43,775 bases of DNA from Deltaproteobacteria bacterium (GTDB lineage: Bacteria; Desulfobacterota; Desulfobaccia; Desulfobaccales; 0-14-0-80-60-11). This document shows, in pieces, positions 23,218 through 31,487 of the stretch (positions are counted from its first letter, which is position 1; every line of letters begins with the position of its first letter). The stretch lies in contig VGSW01000011.1 in NCBI GenBank assembly GCA_016874915.1, forward strand, positions 1 through 43,775, written 5' to 3'. Below the pieces are notes generated by a model. It saw only the letters and a program-made list of their open reading frames with translations. It was not told the origin of the DNA and did no database searches. The position numbers and the translations under genes were made by a program.

Positions 23218-24456
23218 CTAAGACCCATCCCCCCCCGGGGCGGTGGGTTTTTGATTTTCCGGCCCGGACGTCGGAGCCGGGACGGCGGCCAGGATGGTTT
23301 TCTGGTAAATCCTAAGCAGCGCAAAGAGGAAGGACAGAATCAGGGGACCCAGGATAAACCCCACCATGCCGAAGTAGCCGATGCCACCCAGGATGCTGAA
23401 CAGGATCAGGAGGCTGGGCGTGGCGCCGCTGCCTTTCATCAAGATGGGTTTGAGGAGGTTGTCGATGACGCTCACCAGGACTCCGCCCCAGATGAAGAGG
23501 CCCACGCCCGCGCCCACGTGGCCGGTAACGATTAAATAAATCGCCGCGGGGCCCCAGATGATGGCGCTGCCCACCACGGGGATCACCGCCGCGGGAATCA
23601 TCACCACTCCCCAGAAGGCCGGCTGCGGCAATCCGAAAATCAAGAATCCCACCCCGCCCAAGGCCCCTTGCACCAGGGCCACGATGACCGTGCCCCACAG
23701 GGTGGCCTTGATGGTGGTCTCCATCTCCCGGATGATTTCTTCGTTGTGGGTTGCGTCCAGAGGGGAGAGCTTCTTGATTTCCTTAATAAAATCGTCCCCC
23801 TGGAGAAACATGAAAAAGGTGATGAACATCACCAGGATCAGGTCCAGCAGGAAGTAGGTGAAGCCTTTCAGCAGGGTGACGGAATTGGTGTAGATGAATT
23901 CGCTGGCATGGGTGACCACCGTCTGAACGATGGCCCCCAGCTTGATCTGCTCCGGCGGCAGGGGCAGGTTGAGATGGATTAGATAAGCCTGAAGCGCGTC
24001 GATCTTGGCGCTGACCCACTGCCACAGATGGCCGCTCTCCAACCCCTGGCGGGCGGCCCGGGAAAAGTCCAGGGCCTGGTTGGCGATGATGCTCAGCATG
24101 AAGGACAGAGGCACCAGGATCACCAGGGCCAGGAGCAGGCAGGTGACGCCGGAAGCCAGGACCCGCCGGCCCAGAAACAGCCGGGCGAGAGCATTAAACA
24201 AGGGCCTGGTGGTGAGAAAGAGCACCAGGGCCAAGAAGAAGTCCACCAAATAGGGCTTGAAGACGATATAGGAATAGTACAGCACCAGGAGGGTGATGGC
24301 CCCGAAAAAGAGCCGGGCGAACTGGGTGGGAAAACCCATCCGTTCTTCCGCCGGCGGGCAGGGGAGGCAAGGCTCCGGCGGCGGCGGGGCGGCCGGGGTC
24401 TGTGGTTGGGCAGCCTGGGGCTGTCCCTGGGTTTGGGGGGATTCCGGTTTTTCCAT
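23218..24456 (-). CDS. AI-2E/PerM-family membrane transporter
   Basis: A 412-residue inner-membrane protein of the AI-2 exporter (UPF0118/PerM) family. An N-terminal proline/glutamine-rich cytoplasmic tail (about 1-45) is followed by membrane spans (FGAITLLVLYYSYIVF; VDFFLALVLFLTT; GVTCLLLALVILVPLSFML), a long soluble domain, then the family hallmark region with VIPVVGSAIIWGPAAIYLIV and WGGVLVSVIDNLLKPILMKG, and final spans ending FILGPLILSFLFALLRIY. The start is ATG 24456 behind AAGGG; the frame runs further upstream only through a palindrome at 24494-24523. Substrates vary in the family (AI-2, Na+/H+ exchange), so the substrate is unknown. Confidence 0.88.
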   Translation of the reverse strand: MEKPESPQTQGQPQAAQPQTPAAPPPPEPCLPCPPAEERMGFPTQFARLFFGAITLLVLYYSYIVFKPYLVDFFLALVLFLTTRPLFNALARLFLGRRVLASGVTCLLLALVILVPLSFMLSIIANQALDFSRAARQGLESGHLWQWVSAKIDALQAYLIHLNLPLPPEQIKLGAIVQTVVTHASEFIYTNSVTLLKGFTYFLLDLILVMFITFFMFLQGDDFIKEIKKLSPLDATHNEEIIREMETTIKATLWGTVIVALVQGALGGVGFLIFGLPQPAFWGVVMIPAAVIPVVGSAIIWGPAAIYLIVTGHVGAGVGLFIWGGVLVSVIDNLLKPILMKGSGATPSLLILFSILGGIGYFGMVGFILGPLILSFLFALLRIYQKTILAAVPAPTSGPENQKPTAPGGDGS

Positions 24457-24493
24457 AATCCCTTTACCCTGGTTTTTTATACGATTGTTATTG

Positions 24494-24523
24494 CTGCAGG
24501 GGCGGTTCGCGAACCGTCCCTGC
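24494..24523. repeat. GGGGCGGTTCGCGAACCGTCC palindrome
   Basis: A 30-base inverted repeat, TGCAGGGGCGGTTCG / CGAACCGTCCCTGCA, with one mismatch and no loop, located just upstream of the AI-2E-type gene. Similar GGTTCGCGAACC palindromes are common dispersed elements in bacteria. Confidence 0.8.
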
Positions 24524-24747
24524 AATGATCTCAATATGCTAGCTTTTAATTTGTTACATTTGAAGTGAATCCGGTATTAAAAGCTCAATATACGGAAAAA
24601 CCGGCCCAATGCCAATGGTTTTTATGGGGGGCAGGGACGCAACTTATTGGGCCTTAAAGCGGACGCGATAAAACGCTGGCCCAGGGGGATTCCAGGGAAC
24701 TAGATAACCGAGCCATTGCTGGTTCATCTGGCAGTGTATTGATAATG

Positions 24748-24775
24748 CAGTTTTCGGTTTCCGGTTTTCGGTTAA
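24748..24775. repeat. Heptamer tract (CGGTTTT)
   Basis: CAGTTTT, CGGTTTC, CGGTTTT, CGGTTAA: four units in a gene-free region. Confidence 0.85.
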
Positions 24776-24800
24776 AAATTGGGATTATGAGAAAGAAATA

Positions 24801-24825
24801 ATGGCATAGGCCTCCGGCCTATGGT
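24801..24825. repeat. Divergent GTGGCACAGG-family copy
   Basis: ATGGCATAGGCCTCCGGCCTATGG is a compact hairpin version of the family. Confidence 0.65.
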
Positions 24826-25050
24826 CAAGGATTGGGGGGGTCGGAAAAATAGCCACAGGCAGGAAGGTCTTGGGCCTTAGCGGCAAGTTATAGAGTTTTT
24901 TTTGAAATCAAACCCAGCATTCTTAATTTTTGCGCATATTCTGAGCGTATGTCATTCTGACCTGAGCGAACCATCATAACCTAAGGGTCACAACGAACAA
25001 TGAAAATTAAGCCGTGCCAGGAAGGGGGGCCATCTCCGGCCATCCAACGG

Positions 25051-25151
25051 AAGGCGGGCACGGAGGCCCGCCCCACCGGGATATTTTCATATAAAGCGAA
25101 GAATCTCGTCATTTCAGGTAGTTGAAACCCTTCGCTTCCCTCAGGATGACA
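25051..25151. repeat. Two dispersed palindromes side by side
   Basis: Bases 25051-25078 are GGCGGGCACGGAGGCCCGCC, then CCACC, the inverse orientation of the 3517 copy. Bases 25095-25151 carry GCGAAGAATCTCGTC...CTTCGCTTCCCTCAGGATGAC of the TGTCATTCTGAG family, missing the normal left arm. Confidence 0.7.
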
Positions 25152-25222
25152 AAAAAACGGGGTTTTCAATAGCCTGCCAGATTGTGGCATGCGCCTGGCT
25201 GGCAAACCCTCGTCTTTTGTCG

Positions 25223-25293
25223 TTCCCAAGTTGCACTTGGGAACGACAAGCTCAGCTTGGCCCCAAGTGCGTTCCCAAGCCTAGCTTGGGAAC
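25223..25293. repeat. CCCAAG...CTTGGG palindrome cluster
   Basis: TTCCCAAGTTGCACTTGGGA and TTCCCAAGCCTAGCTTGGGA flank a third, rearranged copy (AAGCTCAGCTTGGCCCCAAG). It is the same family as at 4-52 and 11741-11825. Confidence 0.8.
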
Positions 25294-25404
25294 AAAAACG
25301 AAACCCCTGTGGTAGGGCGGGCCACTACACCCGCTAAGTGTCTACAAAGGCTTTCCGGTTGAGACTAATTTTTGGGACCCATTAATAATTTTGGCGTCAG
25401 GCAC

Positions 25405-25437
25405 AAAAAAACCCGGCAGAGCGGGAAATCTGCCGGG
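25405..25437 (-). terminator. Intrinsic terminator of the cytochrome operon
   Basis: On the minus strand the perfect nine-base stem CCCGGCAGA / TCTGCCGGG (25429-25437 and 25412-25420) with an eight-base loop is followed by TTTTTTT (25411-25405). It lies about 50 bases after the cytochrome b stop codon, exactly where the operon should end. Confidence 0.9.
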
Positions 25438-25489
25438 GCTAGAGGGAGAAGAGTCAAATACGGTCAGGGGCGCTCAGCCCCTGGCTTCA

Positions 25490-26320
25490 TTAATGCCATT
25501 CAATCTGGCCGCGATAAACAAACAGGATTAACAGGAGGTAAAGGCCCAGGATCACTACCGAGTAGCCGAAGATGAAATATACCACCCGGAACCAAGGCGC
25601 CGGCGGGGGCGCCGCCCGCTCGGCCAGCTTTCCTTCCAGCTCCAGGCGTTCGATCCAGGCGGGCTTTTCCTCCTTTTCCTTTTCCAGAACCACGCTGCCG
25701 GCGAAAATGGCTTCGTTCATGGGAAAGGTTTCCCGGCGGAAGTGGCCCACCAGGAAGTGGACGATAAAGAGATACCCGATGGCCAGGATGGCCTCGGCCC
25801 GGTGCAGCAGCAGGGCCACGTTGAGGGTCCAGCCCGGCACCCAGGAGCTGGCGCCCACCGGGTACATGAGCATCAAGCCGGTGACCGCGAAGAGCGGCAT
25901 CCCCCAGAAGACTGCCCAGTAGTCGAATTTCTCCCAATAACCCCACCGGTCCACCTTGGGGTGCGGCCCCAGCCCGAAAAACCACCGGATTTTCTGGCCC
26001 ATCTGCTTGAGGTCCGTGAGGTTGGGAATCAGGGAGTCCTCATTGAACAGGCTGTGGGGAAACTTTTTCCAGTCCACTTTGCTCAGCACGTACCCGATGT
26101 GGACCAGGAACCCGATGAGCATGATTATTCCCACCCAACTGTGGATGGCGGTGGCGGACTCATAACCGCCGAACAGACCCACCATGCCCTTGCCCCACTG
26201 GGTGGTGTAAAGGAGACGCCCCACCCCGGTGGTGGCCTGGAGCATGAAGGTGACCATCACGAACAGGTGGAATATTCGATCCACCACGCTGAAGCGCCGG
26301 ATTCTACTCTCTCGGCTCAT
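25490..26320 (-). CDS. Cytochrome b, formate-dehydrogenase-gamma-like
   Basis: A 276-residue integral membrane protein resembling the di-heme cytochrome b subunits of formate dehydrogenase and related quinone-linked complexes. Predicted spans carry the histidine heme ligands: RIFHLFVMVTFMLQATTGV (His18), SWVGIIMLIGFLVHIGYVL preceded by AIH, YWAVFWGMPLFAVTGLMLMY, and LLLHRAEAILAIGYLFIVHF followed by LVGHF. A last span (VVYFIFGYSVVILGLYLLLI) lies near the C-terminus. The start ATG 26320 overlaps the end of the upstream triheme gene by 17 bases, so the two are co-translated. It probably exchanges electrons between the quinone pool and the periplasmic cytochromes of this operon. Direction is unknown. 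Confidence 0.85.
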   Translation of the reverse strand: MSRESRIRRFSVVDRIFHLFVMVTFMLQATTGVGRLLYTTQWGKGMVGLFGGYESATAIHSWVGIIMLIGFLVHIGYVLSKVDWKKFPHSLFNEDSLIPNLTDLKQMGQKIRWFFGLGPHPKVDRWGYWEKFDYWAVFWGMPLFAVTGLMLMYPVGASSWVPGWTLNVALLLHRAEAILAIGYLFIVHFLVGHFRRETFPMNEAIFAGSVVLEKEKEEKPAWIERLELEGKLAERAAPPPAPWFRVVYFIFGYSVVILGLYLLLILFVYRGQIEWH

Positions 26321-27017
26321 CTTGAGGCTTCCCTTCTGCGTGAGGTTTCTCTTCCGGCTTGTGGATAAACTCCCGGACCACCCAGATGACGCTGTGCGGA
26401 ATAAAGAAGGCGAAGACCCCCACCAGCAGCAGCAGCATGAACCAGTTGGCGTAATATAAGAGCGGGAAGGTCTTCCGGGTTTCCGGATCCCCCGCCTTGG
26501 GTTCATGCACCATAAAGGTGGCAAAAGAGACGCTGGCCCCTTCGTGGCACTTGGAGCATACATAGGAGTGGCGCCGGATGGGGTTCAGGGGAGAGAAATA
26601 ATGGTTGATGCTGGCGATGGGCTCCCCCCCGTGGCATTGCCGGCAGGTGATGTTGCCCCGCACCGTGTGGCCGTGCTTACCCTCTTCCACGTGGCATTCA
26701 TCACACCGGCGCATGGCATAGAACTGAATGCCCCGGTGGGAATCCGCCAGGTGGGTGCGGCTGCGCACCTGGGCCGCCTTGGGGCTGTATGGGAAGAGCT
26801 TGCGCATCACCCCGGGGACGCCCACAAAGGGGCGGTCGCGCCGGGGCTTGACCTCGTGCTCTTCATAGTAGCCGGTGCTGGCCTCCCGCTCCTTGTAGCG
26901 GCGGATGGCTGAAGTCACTTCCTCCTGGGCCGGGGCCGCCGCGGGCAGCAGGGCGCTGAGAATCAGGCCTAATGCCACCTGAAGAGTAACAAACCTGGAA
27001 AACCTCCACCATTTCAT
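26304..27017 (-). CDS. Membrane-anchored triheme cytochrome c
   Basis: A 237-residue exported protein. It has an N-terminal signal/anchor (about 8-30, ending AAAPAQ), three CxxCH heme-binding motifs (CDECH, CRQCH, CSKCH; about residues 106-169) and a C-terminal membrane span (YANWFMLLLLVGVFAFFIPH, about 188-207) with a cytoplasmic tail rich in Lys/Glu/Pro. Additional histidines around the motifs can act as distal ligands. I choose ATG 27017, with GAAGAGGG correctly placed upstream; ATG 27035 is an alternative. It sits between the octaheme lipoprotein and the cytochrome b, as expected for the electron bridge of a membrane complex. The family name is not certain. Confidence 0.82.
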   Translation of the reverse strand: MKWWRFSRFVTLQVALGLILSALLPAAAPAQEEVTSAIRRYKEREASTGYYEEHEVKPRRDRPFVGVPGVMRKLFPYSPKAAQVRSRTHLADSHRGIQFYAMRRCDECHVEEGKHGHTVRGNITCRQCHGGEPIASINHYFSPLNPIRRHSYVCSKCHEGASVSFATFMVHEPKAGDPETRKTFPLLYYANWFMLLLLVGVFAFFIPHSVIWVVREFIHKPEEKPHAEGKPQDEPRE

Positions 27018-27045
27018 AGGCGCACCCTCTTCCATACCTATCCGC

Positions 27046-28305
27046 CTATCTGGGGATCTTTAAATCTATAGGCTTGCCCACCGGCGGCGGCAGCTTGACC
27101 AGAGCATCCCAATCATCCTGCAGGTGCTTGAGGTCCTCTTTCTTGTGCTTGTGGCAGGTCTGGCAGGAATTGGGGATATTCGGGTTCGCCATGGTATCCT
27201 TGGGCAACAGACAGACAAACACGTGGCTGTGGATGTCCCCGGATTCGGCGCTCTGGGCAATGCGGGGCATGTGGCAGCCCACACAGTTGCCGAAGGAATG
27301 GATGGAATGGGCCAGGTTCTTATTAACCATTTCGTGGCAGGACATGCACTGCCGGGAACCGGCCTGCACCGTCTGAGACCGGGTGGGAGGCACGCCGATC
27401 TGGTGCACAAAGTGGCAGGAGGTGCAGGTCACCCCTTCCTTGGCGTGCACCGACTGGGACCAGTCAATGTACTGCTGGTGATGGCCCTTGGAGAACTCGT
27501 TGGCGTACACGTGCCGGACGTCCCCCTCGGCGAAGGAGGTGGACTTGTAGTAGGCCTCCAGGGCCTTCCCCGGCTCATAGCCCACCGGCCACTCCGCGCC
27601 CTTATACTTCGTGGCCTGGCCCCGGTTGTGGCAAGAGCCGCAGATCTGCACCGCCACCCCCATGGTAAGCTTGGCCGGGTTTACAATGGTCTGGCGCTTT
27701 TCAAAGACCTCGGCCTTGGGTAGGGCCGCGTGCCAGGAACCCTTGCCGTGACAGGCCTCGCATCCCACCCCCGGCTCTATGAAGTTGTTCTTCTCAATAT
27801 TCACCCCGGTGGCGTGGCAGCCGCCGCAGCCTAAGATCCAGGGCTTTTTGTCCCATTTGTCTTCATTGTAATTGACCCAGCGGTGGGTCTCAATGTTGTA
27901 ATTGATGGGGGCGATGTAAAGTTTGCCGTCCTTTTCCACCAGATAGCGCTGCTTCCACTGGCTGCCGATGGTGTATTTGACCTCCTCCGGTTTGGGGATG
28001 TAGAACTTGTCCACCGGTATCTTGAGTTTATCCTTGATTTTCTCCAGGTCGGCCCGGATCACTTTGGGGTCGAGCTCGGTGACGATAACGTCCTGGTTCT
28101 TCTGGGCGTCCTGCATCATGCGGCTGTGCAGGGTCATCTTCCAGGAGTCATAATGCTCCAGGTGGCACTTTTTACAAGTGTCCGAACCCACGTATCCCTT
28201 GGGTTTTTTCTTCAGGGCTTCCACGTCAATGGGGCGTTCGCCGCACGCCATCAGGGCCAGGGCCACCAGACCCAGCGTCAACCATCTCACCATGGCAGAG
28301 TTCAT
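27046..28305 (-). CDS. Octaheme c-type cytochrome lipoprotein
   Basis: A 419-residue exported protein with eight CxxCH motifs in order: CKKCH, CGGCH, CEACH, CGSCH, CTSCH, CMSCH, CVGCH and CQTCH. The N-terminus is a lipoprotein signal (WLTLGLVALALMAC, cysteine at about residue 21), so the mature protein is lipid-anchored. Residues about 40-150 form a heme-poor segment. The ATG at 28305 has the site GGGAGG. It heads an operon with a triheme membrane cytochrome and a cytochrome b. The ensemble resembles Cbc-type or similar quinol-cytochrome modules of Geobacter-like bacteria. Whether it is a terminal reductase (for example of an N- or S-oxyanion) or an electron conduit cannot be decided from sequence alone. 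Confidence 0.85.
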   Translation of the reverse strand: MNSAMVRWLTLGLVALALMACGERPIDVEALKKKPKGYVGSDTCKKCHLEHYDSWKMTLHSRMMQDAQKNQDVIVTELDPKVIRADLEKIKDKLKIPVDKFYIPKPEEVKYTIGSQWKQRYLVEKDGKLYIAPINYNIETHRWVNYNEDKWDKKPWILGCGGCHATGVNIEKNNFIEPGVGCEACHGKGSWHAALPKAEVFEKRQTIVNPAKLTMGVAVQICGSCHNRGQATKYKGAEWPVGYEPGKALEAYYKSTSFAEGDVRHVYANEFSKGHHQQYIDWSQSVHAKEGVTCTSCHFVHQIGVPPTRSQTVQAGSRQCMSCHEMVNKNLAHSIHSFGNCVGCHMPRIAQSAESGDIHSHVFVCLLPKDTMANPNIPNSCQTCHKHKKEDLKHLQDDWDALVKLPPPVGKPIDLKIPR

Positions 28306-28343
28306 GCTGACCTCCCGTTTACAGAAATAATCCAAAAGTCCTG

Positions 28344-28399
28344 GGGAATTTGCCAAAAGTTAATGCTGGTGCCACAAATGTCAACCCAGGGAATTTGCC
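28344..28399 (-). promoter_or_regulatory. Direct-repeat operator and possible promoter of the cytochrome operon
   Basis: The 11-base sequence GGGAATTTGCC occurs twice in the same orientation, at 28344-28354 and 28389-28399, 45 bases apart and upstream of the octaheme gene. Between them, on the minus strand, is TTGACA (28384-28379), a possible -35 box, with only a weak -10 about 16-17 bases on. Two identical half-sites flanking a promoter suggest a regulator site, but the protein is unknown. Confidence 0.4.
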
Positions 28400-28809
28400 G
28401 ATTTTTATTATGATTTTGATTTTTTTAAGAAACTTTTCCTCCTTTAAAATATTTTTCTGGGAAAATGACTTATTAGATTAATTTAATATATATCGTGATT
28501 TACTTTAAAATGAAAGATTTTTATAATAATTTTTTGTTCTAAACATTTGTTCGTTAAACCATTAATGTCATGTTTAACTTCATTCTTAGATTGCGCCATT
28601 ATTCCAAAGGGTTTTGCTTTGGATGTATGAAGGATTATTCCGCCTGATTTTGCTCCCAGGTTTCTTAAAAAAAACAATTCCTGGCCGGAAAATCTTTTCG
28701 GTTCTGCTATAATTTTCGGAAGTCAACTTAAGGGATTGGGGGAGGGGGCAAGGGCGGGTGCCCTTGCCCCCTCCCCCAACAACAACTTTTCGAAGCAGTT
28801 TCACATCTT
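28400..28809. other. AT-rich gene-free stretch with one palindrome
   Basis: Bases about 28400-28720 are notably AT-rich, with runs of T and A and no credible gene. The region lies between the divergent cytochrome operon and the cyclase gene and may hold regulatory DNA. Bases 28728-28793 are a copy of the GGGGGAGGGGGC palindrome. Confidence 0.5.
28728..28793. repeat. GGGGGAGGGGGC palindromic repeat
   Basis: TTAAGGGATTGGGGGAGGGG on the left and CCTTGCCCCCTCCCCCAA on the right, followed by AACAACTTTTCG. The copy at 36028-36095 is nearly identical including these flanks. Confidence 0.85.
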
Positions 28810-28862
28810 TGGTGGCACAGGCTTTCTAGCATGTGCCGACGCATGCTGAAGCCTGCGGCTGC
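28810..28862. repeat. GTGGCACAGG-family repeat
   Basis: GGTGGCACAGGCTTTCTAGC, then ATGTGCC and a second short hairpin GCATGCTGAAGCCTGCGGCT; located 80 bases before the cyclase gene. Confidence 0.7.
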
Positions 28863-28941
28863 ATTTTAATTATGCCAGGATGTCCGTGGCGGCAAAATCC
28901 TTACCGGACAGCACTGGGGAGTCAAACGTTCGGAAATAATC

Positions 28942-31089
28942 ATGGCCGCAATCCCCCAGTTTTCTCACCGCAACAAGCTGCAGGCCGCCTTCTTTCTGGT
29001 CCTGGCGGTTGCCGCGCTAATCGGCCTCCTGGAGATGTCCGGCGTCTTCAGCCCCTATCGTCTCAAAACCCTGGATATGCTTTTCCGCGGGGTGCCTTTG
29101 TCCCCAGCCAGCCCGGAGGTGGTGGTGGTGGCCGTGGACCAGCCGGACCTGGACTTCTTTAAAGCCCAGGGCGTCACCTGGCCCTGGCCCCGGCAGGTTT
29201 ACGCCCCCATCATCGAATTCTGCCGCCGGGCCGGGGCCCGGGCGGTGATTTTTGACATCCTGTTCACCGAGGCCTCCTCTTACGGCCCTGAGGACGACGC
29301 CCGCCTGGCCCAGGCGGTAAAAGAATCGGGCCTGGTGGTTTTGCCCTTTTTCACTTCCCGGGACCGGAAACCGCCCAATCCCTCGGAGGGGGACCTGCTC
29401 CAAAAGGTGGGCCACTCGCTCTCCGGCCTTAATCCTGAGGTTTTTCCCCATTACCGCTCCCTAATTACTCCCGTACCGCCCCTGCTGGCCGCGGCCGCCA
29501 CCCTGGGCAACGTTGAGTGCCGCCCGGATGCGGACGGCATTTACCGCCGGGTTCCCCTGGTGGTGCCCTATAAAGACCTCTGGCTTCCCTTTCTGAGCTT
29601 CGCGGCTTTCCATCACTTTCAGCAGCCCGGGGCCCTGAGCTTTGAATCCGGGGCCTTGGTTTTGAGCCAGACCCGCCTGCCTCTGGATTCCCAGGGGCAG
29701 TTTTTCCTGAAATTCCGCGGCCCTACTCGCAGCCATCGGCGTTTTGCCGCGGCCAACGTCATCAAGTCCGAGGCCCAGGTCCGCCACGGGCTGGCCCCGG
29801 TCTATCCCCTGGCGGATTTTGCCGGTAAGTGGGTGCTGGTGGGCCTCACCGCCCCCGGCCTCCTGGATCTGAAAGCCTCCCCCGTGGGCGCGGTCTATCC
29901 CGGAGTTGAGGTGCATGCCACCCTGTTGGACAACCTGCTGCAGGGGGACTTTCTCCGCCAAGCCCCCGCTGCCGCTCTGTGGGCCTGGGCCGCGGTTTTG
30001 GCCGCCGCGGCCGTCCTGGGCGTGCTGTTCTTCCCCCATCTGGGCTTCACCTTGGCAGCCCTAGCGGTGCTGGTCGGCCTCCACCTGGGCCTGTCCATCC
30101 TGGCCTTCCGCCTGAGCTGGTGGGCCGATCCGGTGCTCCCCGGCGCCGCCCTGGCCCTGAGCTTCGGCCTGGCCGCGGCCTACAGCTACGCCACCGAGGG
30201 CCGCCAAAAGCGTTTCATCCGGGGCATGTTCGGACAATACATGTCCGAGACCGTCATCAACCACCTGCTGCAGCACCCGGAAAAACTCAAGCTGGGGGGC
30301 GAACGCCGCCGGGTCACCCTGTTTTTCTCCGACCTGGCCGGGTTCACCACCCTGTCCGAACGCCTGCCCCCGGAAACCGTGGTAGGCCTGCTCAACGACT
30401 ACCTCTCCCGCATGACCGAGATCATCCTGCAAGAGGAAGGCACGGTGGATAAGTTCGAAGGCGACGCCATCATGGCCTTCTGGGGCGCGCCCCTGGACCA
30501 GGAGGACCAGGCGGTGCGGGCCTGCCAGGCCGCCCTGAGCCAGACCGCGGCCCTCCGGGAACTTAATCGGGAGTTTGCCCACCAGGGCCTCCCGGAACTC
30601 AAACTGCGCATCGGGATTCACACCGGCGAGGCCATCGTGGGCAACCTGGGTTCCCAAAAGCGCTTTGATTACACGGTCATCGGCGACACCGTGAACCTGG
30701 CCTCGCGCCTGGAGGGACTGAACAAGTTTTACGCCACCGCCATTATGGCCAGCGAGGTCGCGGTGGCGGATTGCGGGGGAGAGATAGAATTCCGGGAGCT
30801 GGACCTGGTGGCGGTGAAGGGCCGGGAAGCCCCGGTCCGGGTGTTCGAGGTGCTGGCCCCCAAAGGAAAGCTCACTCCGGCTCAGGCCGCAGTGCGGGAG
30901 GACTTTATCCCCGGTCTGGAGCTTTACCGCCGGGGCCGGTTCGAGGCGGCGGCGGCGCGCTTTACCCATGCCTTGAGCCACTTCCCCGAGGACGGACCCG
31001 CCCAGGTGTTTTTAAACCGCTGCCGGGAGTTCCAGGCCGCTCCGCCCCCGCCGGACTGGGACACCGTCTTCCGCCCCGACGCCAAGTAG
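28942..31089 (+). CDS. CHASE2-domain class III adenylate cyclase
   Basis: A 715-residue membrane sensor that should make cAMP in response to an extracytoplasmic signal. Layout: membrane span at about 13-32; periplasmic CHASE2 domain at about 38-335 (VVVVAVDQPDLDFF, AVIFDILFTEAS, GLTAPGLLDLKASP); three spans between about 342 and 417; class III cyclase domain at about 455-640. The metal-binding aspartates are Asp464 (FFSDLAGFTT) and Asp508 (KFEGDAIMAFWG). Lys504 and Asp576 (RFDYTVIGDTVNLASRLEGL) mark adenylate and not guanylate specificity. Asn585 and Arg589 are also present, so the enzyme looks active as a homodimer. The C-terminal about 70 residues (EDFIPGLELYRRGRFEAAAA) look like a TPR-type helix pair. 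Confidence 0.93.
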   Translation: MAAIPQFSHRNKLQAAFFLVLAVAALIGLLEMSGVFSPYRLKTLDMLFRGVPLSPASPEVVVVAVDQPDLDFFKAQGVTWPWPRQVYAPIIEFCRRAGARAVIFDILFTEASSYGPEDDARLAQAVKESGLVVLPFFTSRDRKPPNPSEGDLLQKVGHSLSGLNPEVFPHYRSLITPVPPLLAAAATLGNVECRPDADGIYRRVPLVVPYKDLWLPFLSFAAFHHFQQPGALSFESGALVLSQTRLPLDSQGQFFLKFRGPTRSHRRFAAANVIKSEAQVRHGLAPVYPLADFAGKWVLVGLTAPGLLDLKASPVGAVYPGVEVHATLLDNLLQGDFLRQAPAAALWAWAAVLAAAAVLGVLFFPHLGFTLAALAVLVGLHLGLSILAFRLSWWADPVLPGAALALSFGLAAAYSYATEGRQKRFIRGMFGQYMSETVINHLLQHPEKLKLGGERRRVTLFFSDLAGFTTLSERLPPETVVGLLNDYLSRMTEIILQEEGTVDKFEGDAIMAFWGAPLDQEDQAVRACQAALSQTAALRELNREFAHQGLPELKLRIGIHTGEAIVGNLGSQKRFDYTVIGDTVNLASRLEGLNKFYATAIMASEVAVADCGGEIEFRELDLVAVKGREAPVRVFEVLAPKGKLTPAQAAVREDFIPGLELYRRGRFEAAAARFTHALSHFPEDGPAQVFLNRCREFQAAPPPPDWDTVFRPDAK

Positions 31090-31487
31090 GGGCGAACCTT
31101 GTGTTCGCCTGGGGAGGAAACTTGTAGGTTAAACTCGTTGAGAGGGACCCCCAAAAACCATTTTGGGACTGCGGTGGCCAAGGTTATCGCATAATTTCGG
31201 CATGTAATCAAATCATAGCTATGCCGACAGGCAAAGCATTTGCTCGCCCGATAGAGAACCGCCGCGTAACTGCCGCAATTCCGGATAATGATAACTTTGC
31301 CTGTGGCCGATTAATACCAAGCTGCCGTCAAAGAGGTAATATTTAATTGTCATTCTGAACGGAGCGAAGCGGAGTGAAGAATCTAGATTCTTCGCTACGC
31401 TCAGAATGACAATGTTACTTCTTTGAACGCAAATTGGTATAATAATTCGCAGCCTGTTGCCACCTTCTCCTGCAAAAAGGATGGGTT
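31086..31487. other. Intergenic region with a 131-base MITE-like element
   Basis: No gene is seen. Bases 31086-31110 are GTAGGGGCGAACCTTGTGTT, then CGCC, a common dispersed repeat. Bases about 31115-31310 show nothing recognisable. Bases 31311-31441 are an element with imperfect inverted ends. Confidence 0.55.
31311..31441. mobile_element. MITE-like element with inverted ends
   Basis: The left end reads TTAATACCAAGCTGCCGTCA and continues AAGAGGTAAT. The reverse complement of the right end reads TTATACCAATTTGCGTTCAA and continues AGAAGTAAC. Inside are the inverted arms TTGTCATTCTGAACGGAGCG / CGCTACGCTCAGAATGACAA around GAAGAATCTAGATTCTTCG. About 130 bases long with no coding capacity. A solo end may be present at 2291-2320, and the internal core recurs at 1302-1364. 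Confidence 0.6.

Larger units (their letters stand above)
24457..25404. other. Large intergenic region made of repeats
   Basis: No credible gene is seen over about 950 bases. In order it holds a GGGGCGGTTCGCGAACCGTCC palindrome (24494-24523), a heptamer tract (24748-24775), a GTGGCACAGG-family copy (24801-24825), a GGGCACGGAGGCCCGCCC copy (25051-25078), a TGTCATTCTGAG-family copy (25095-25151) and a double CCCAAG palindrome (25223-25293). Between them are short stretches without recognisable content. Confidence 0.65.

Noticed and set aside
28362-28400. Possible sigma-54 promoter (TGGCAC on the minus strand)
   Set aside because: The required TTGC element is not at the right distance (TTAA is found instead).
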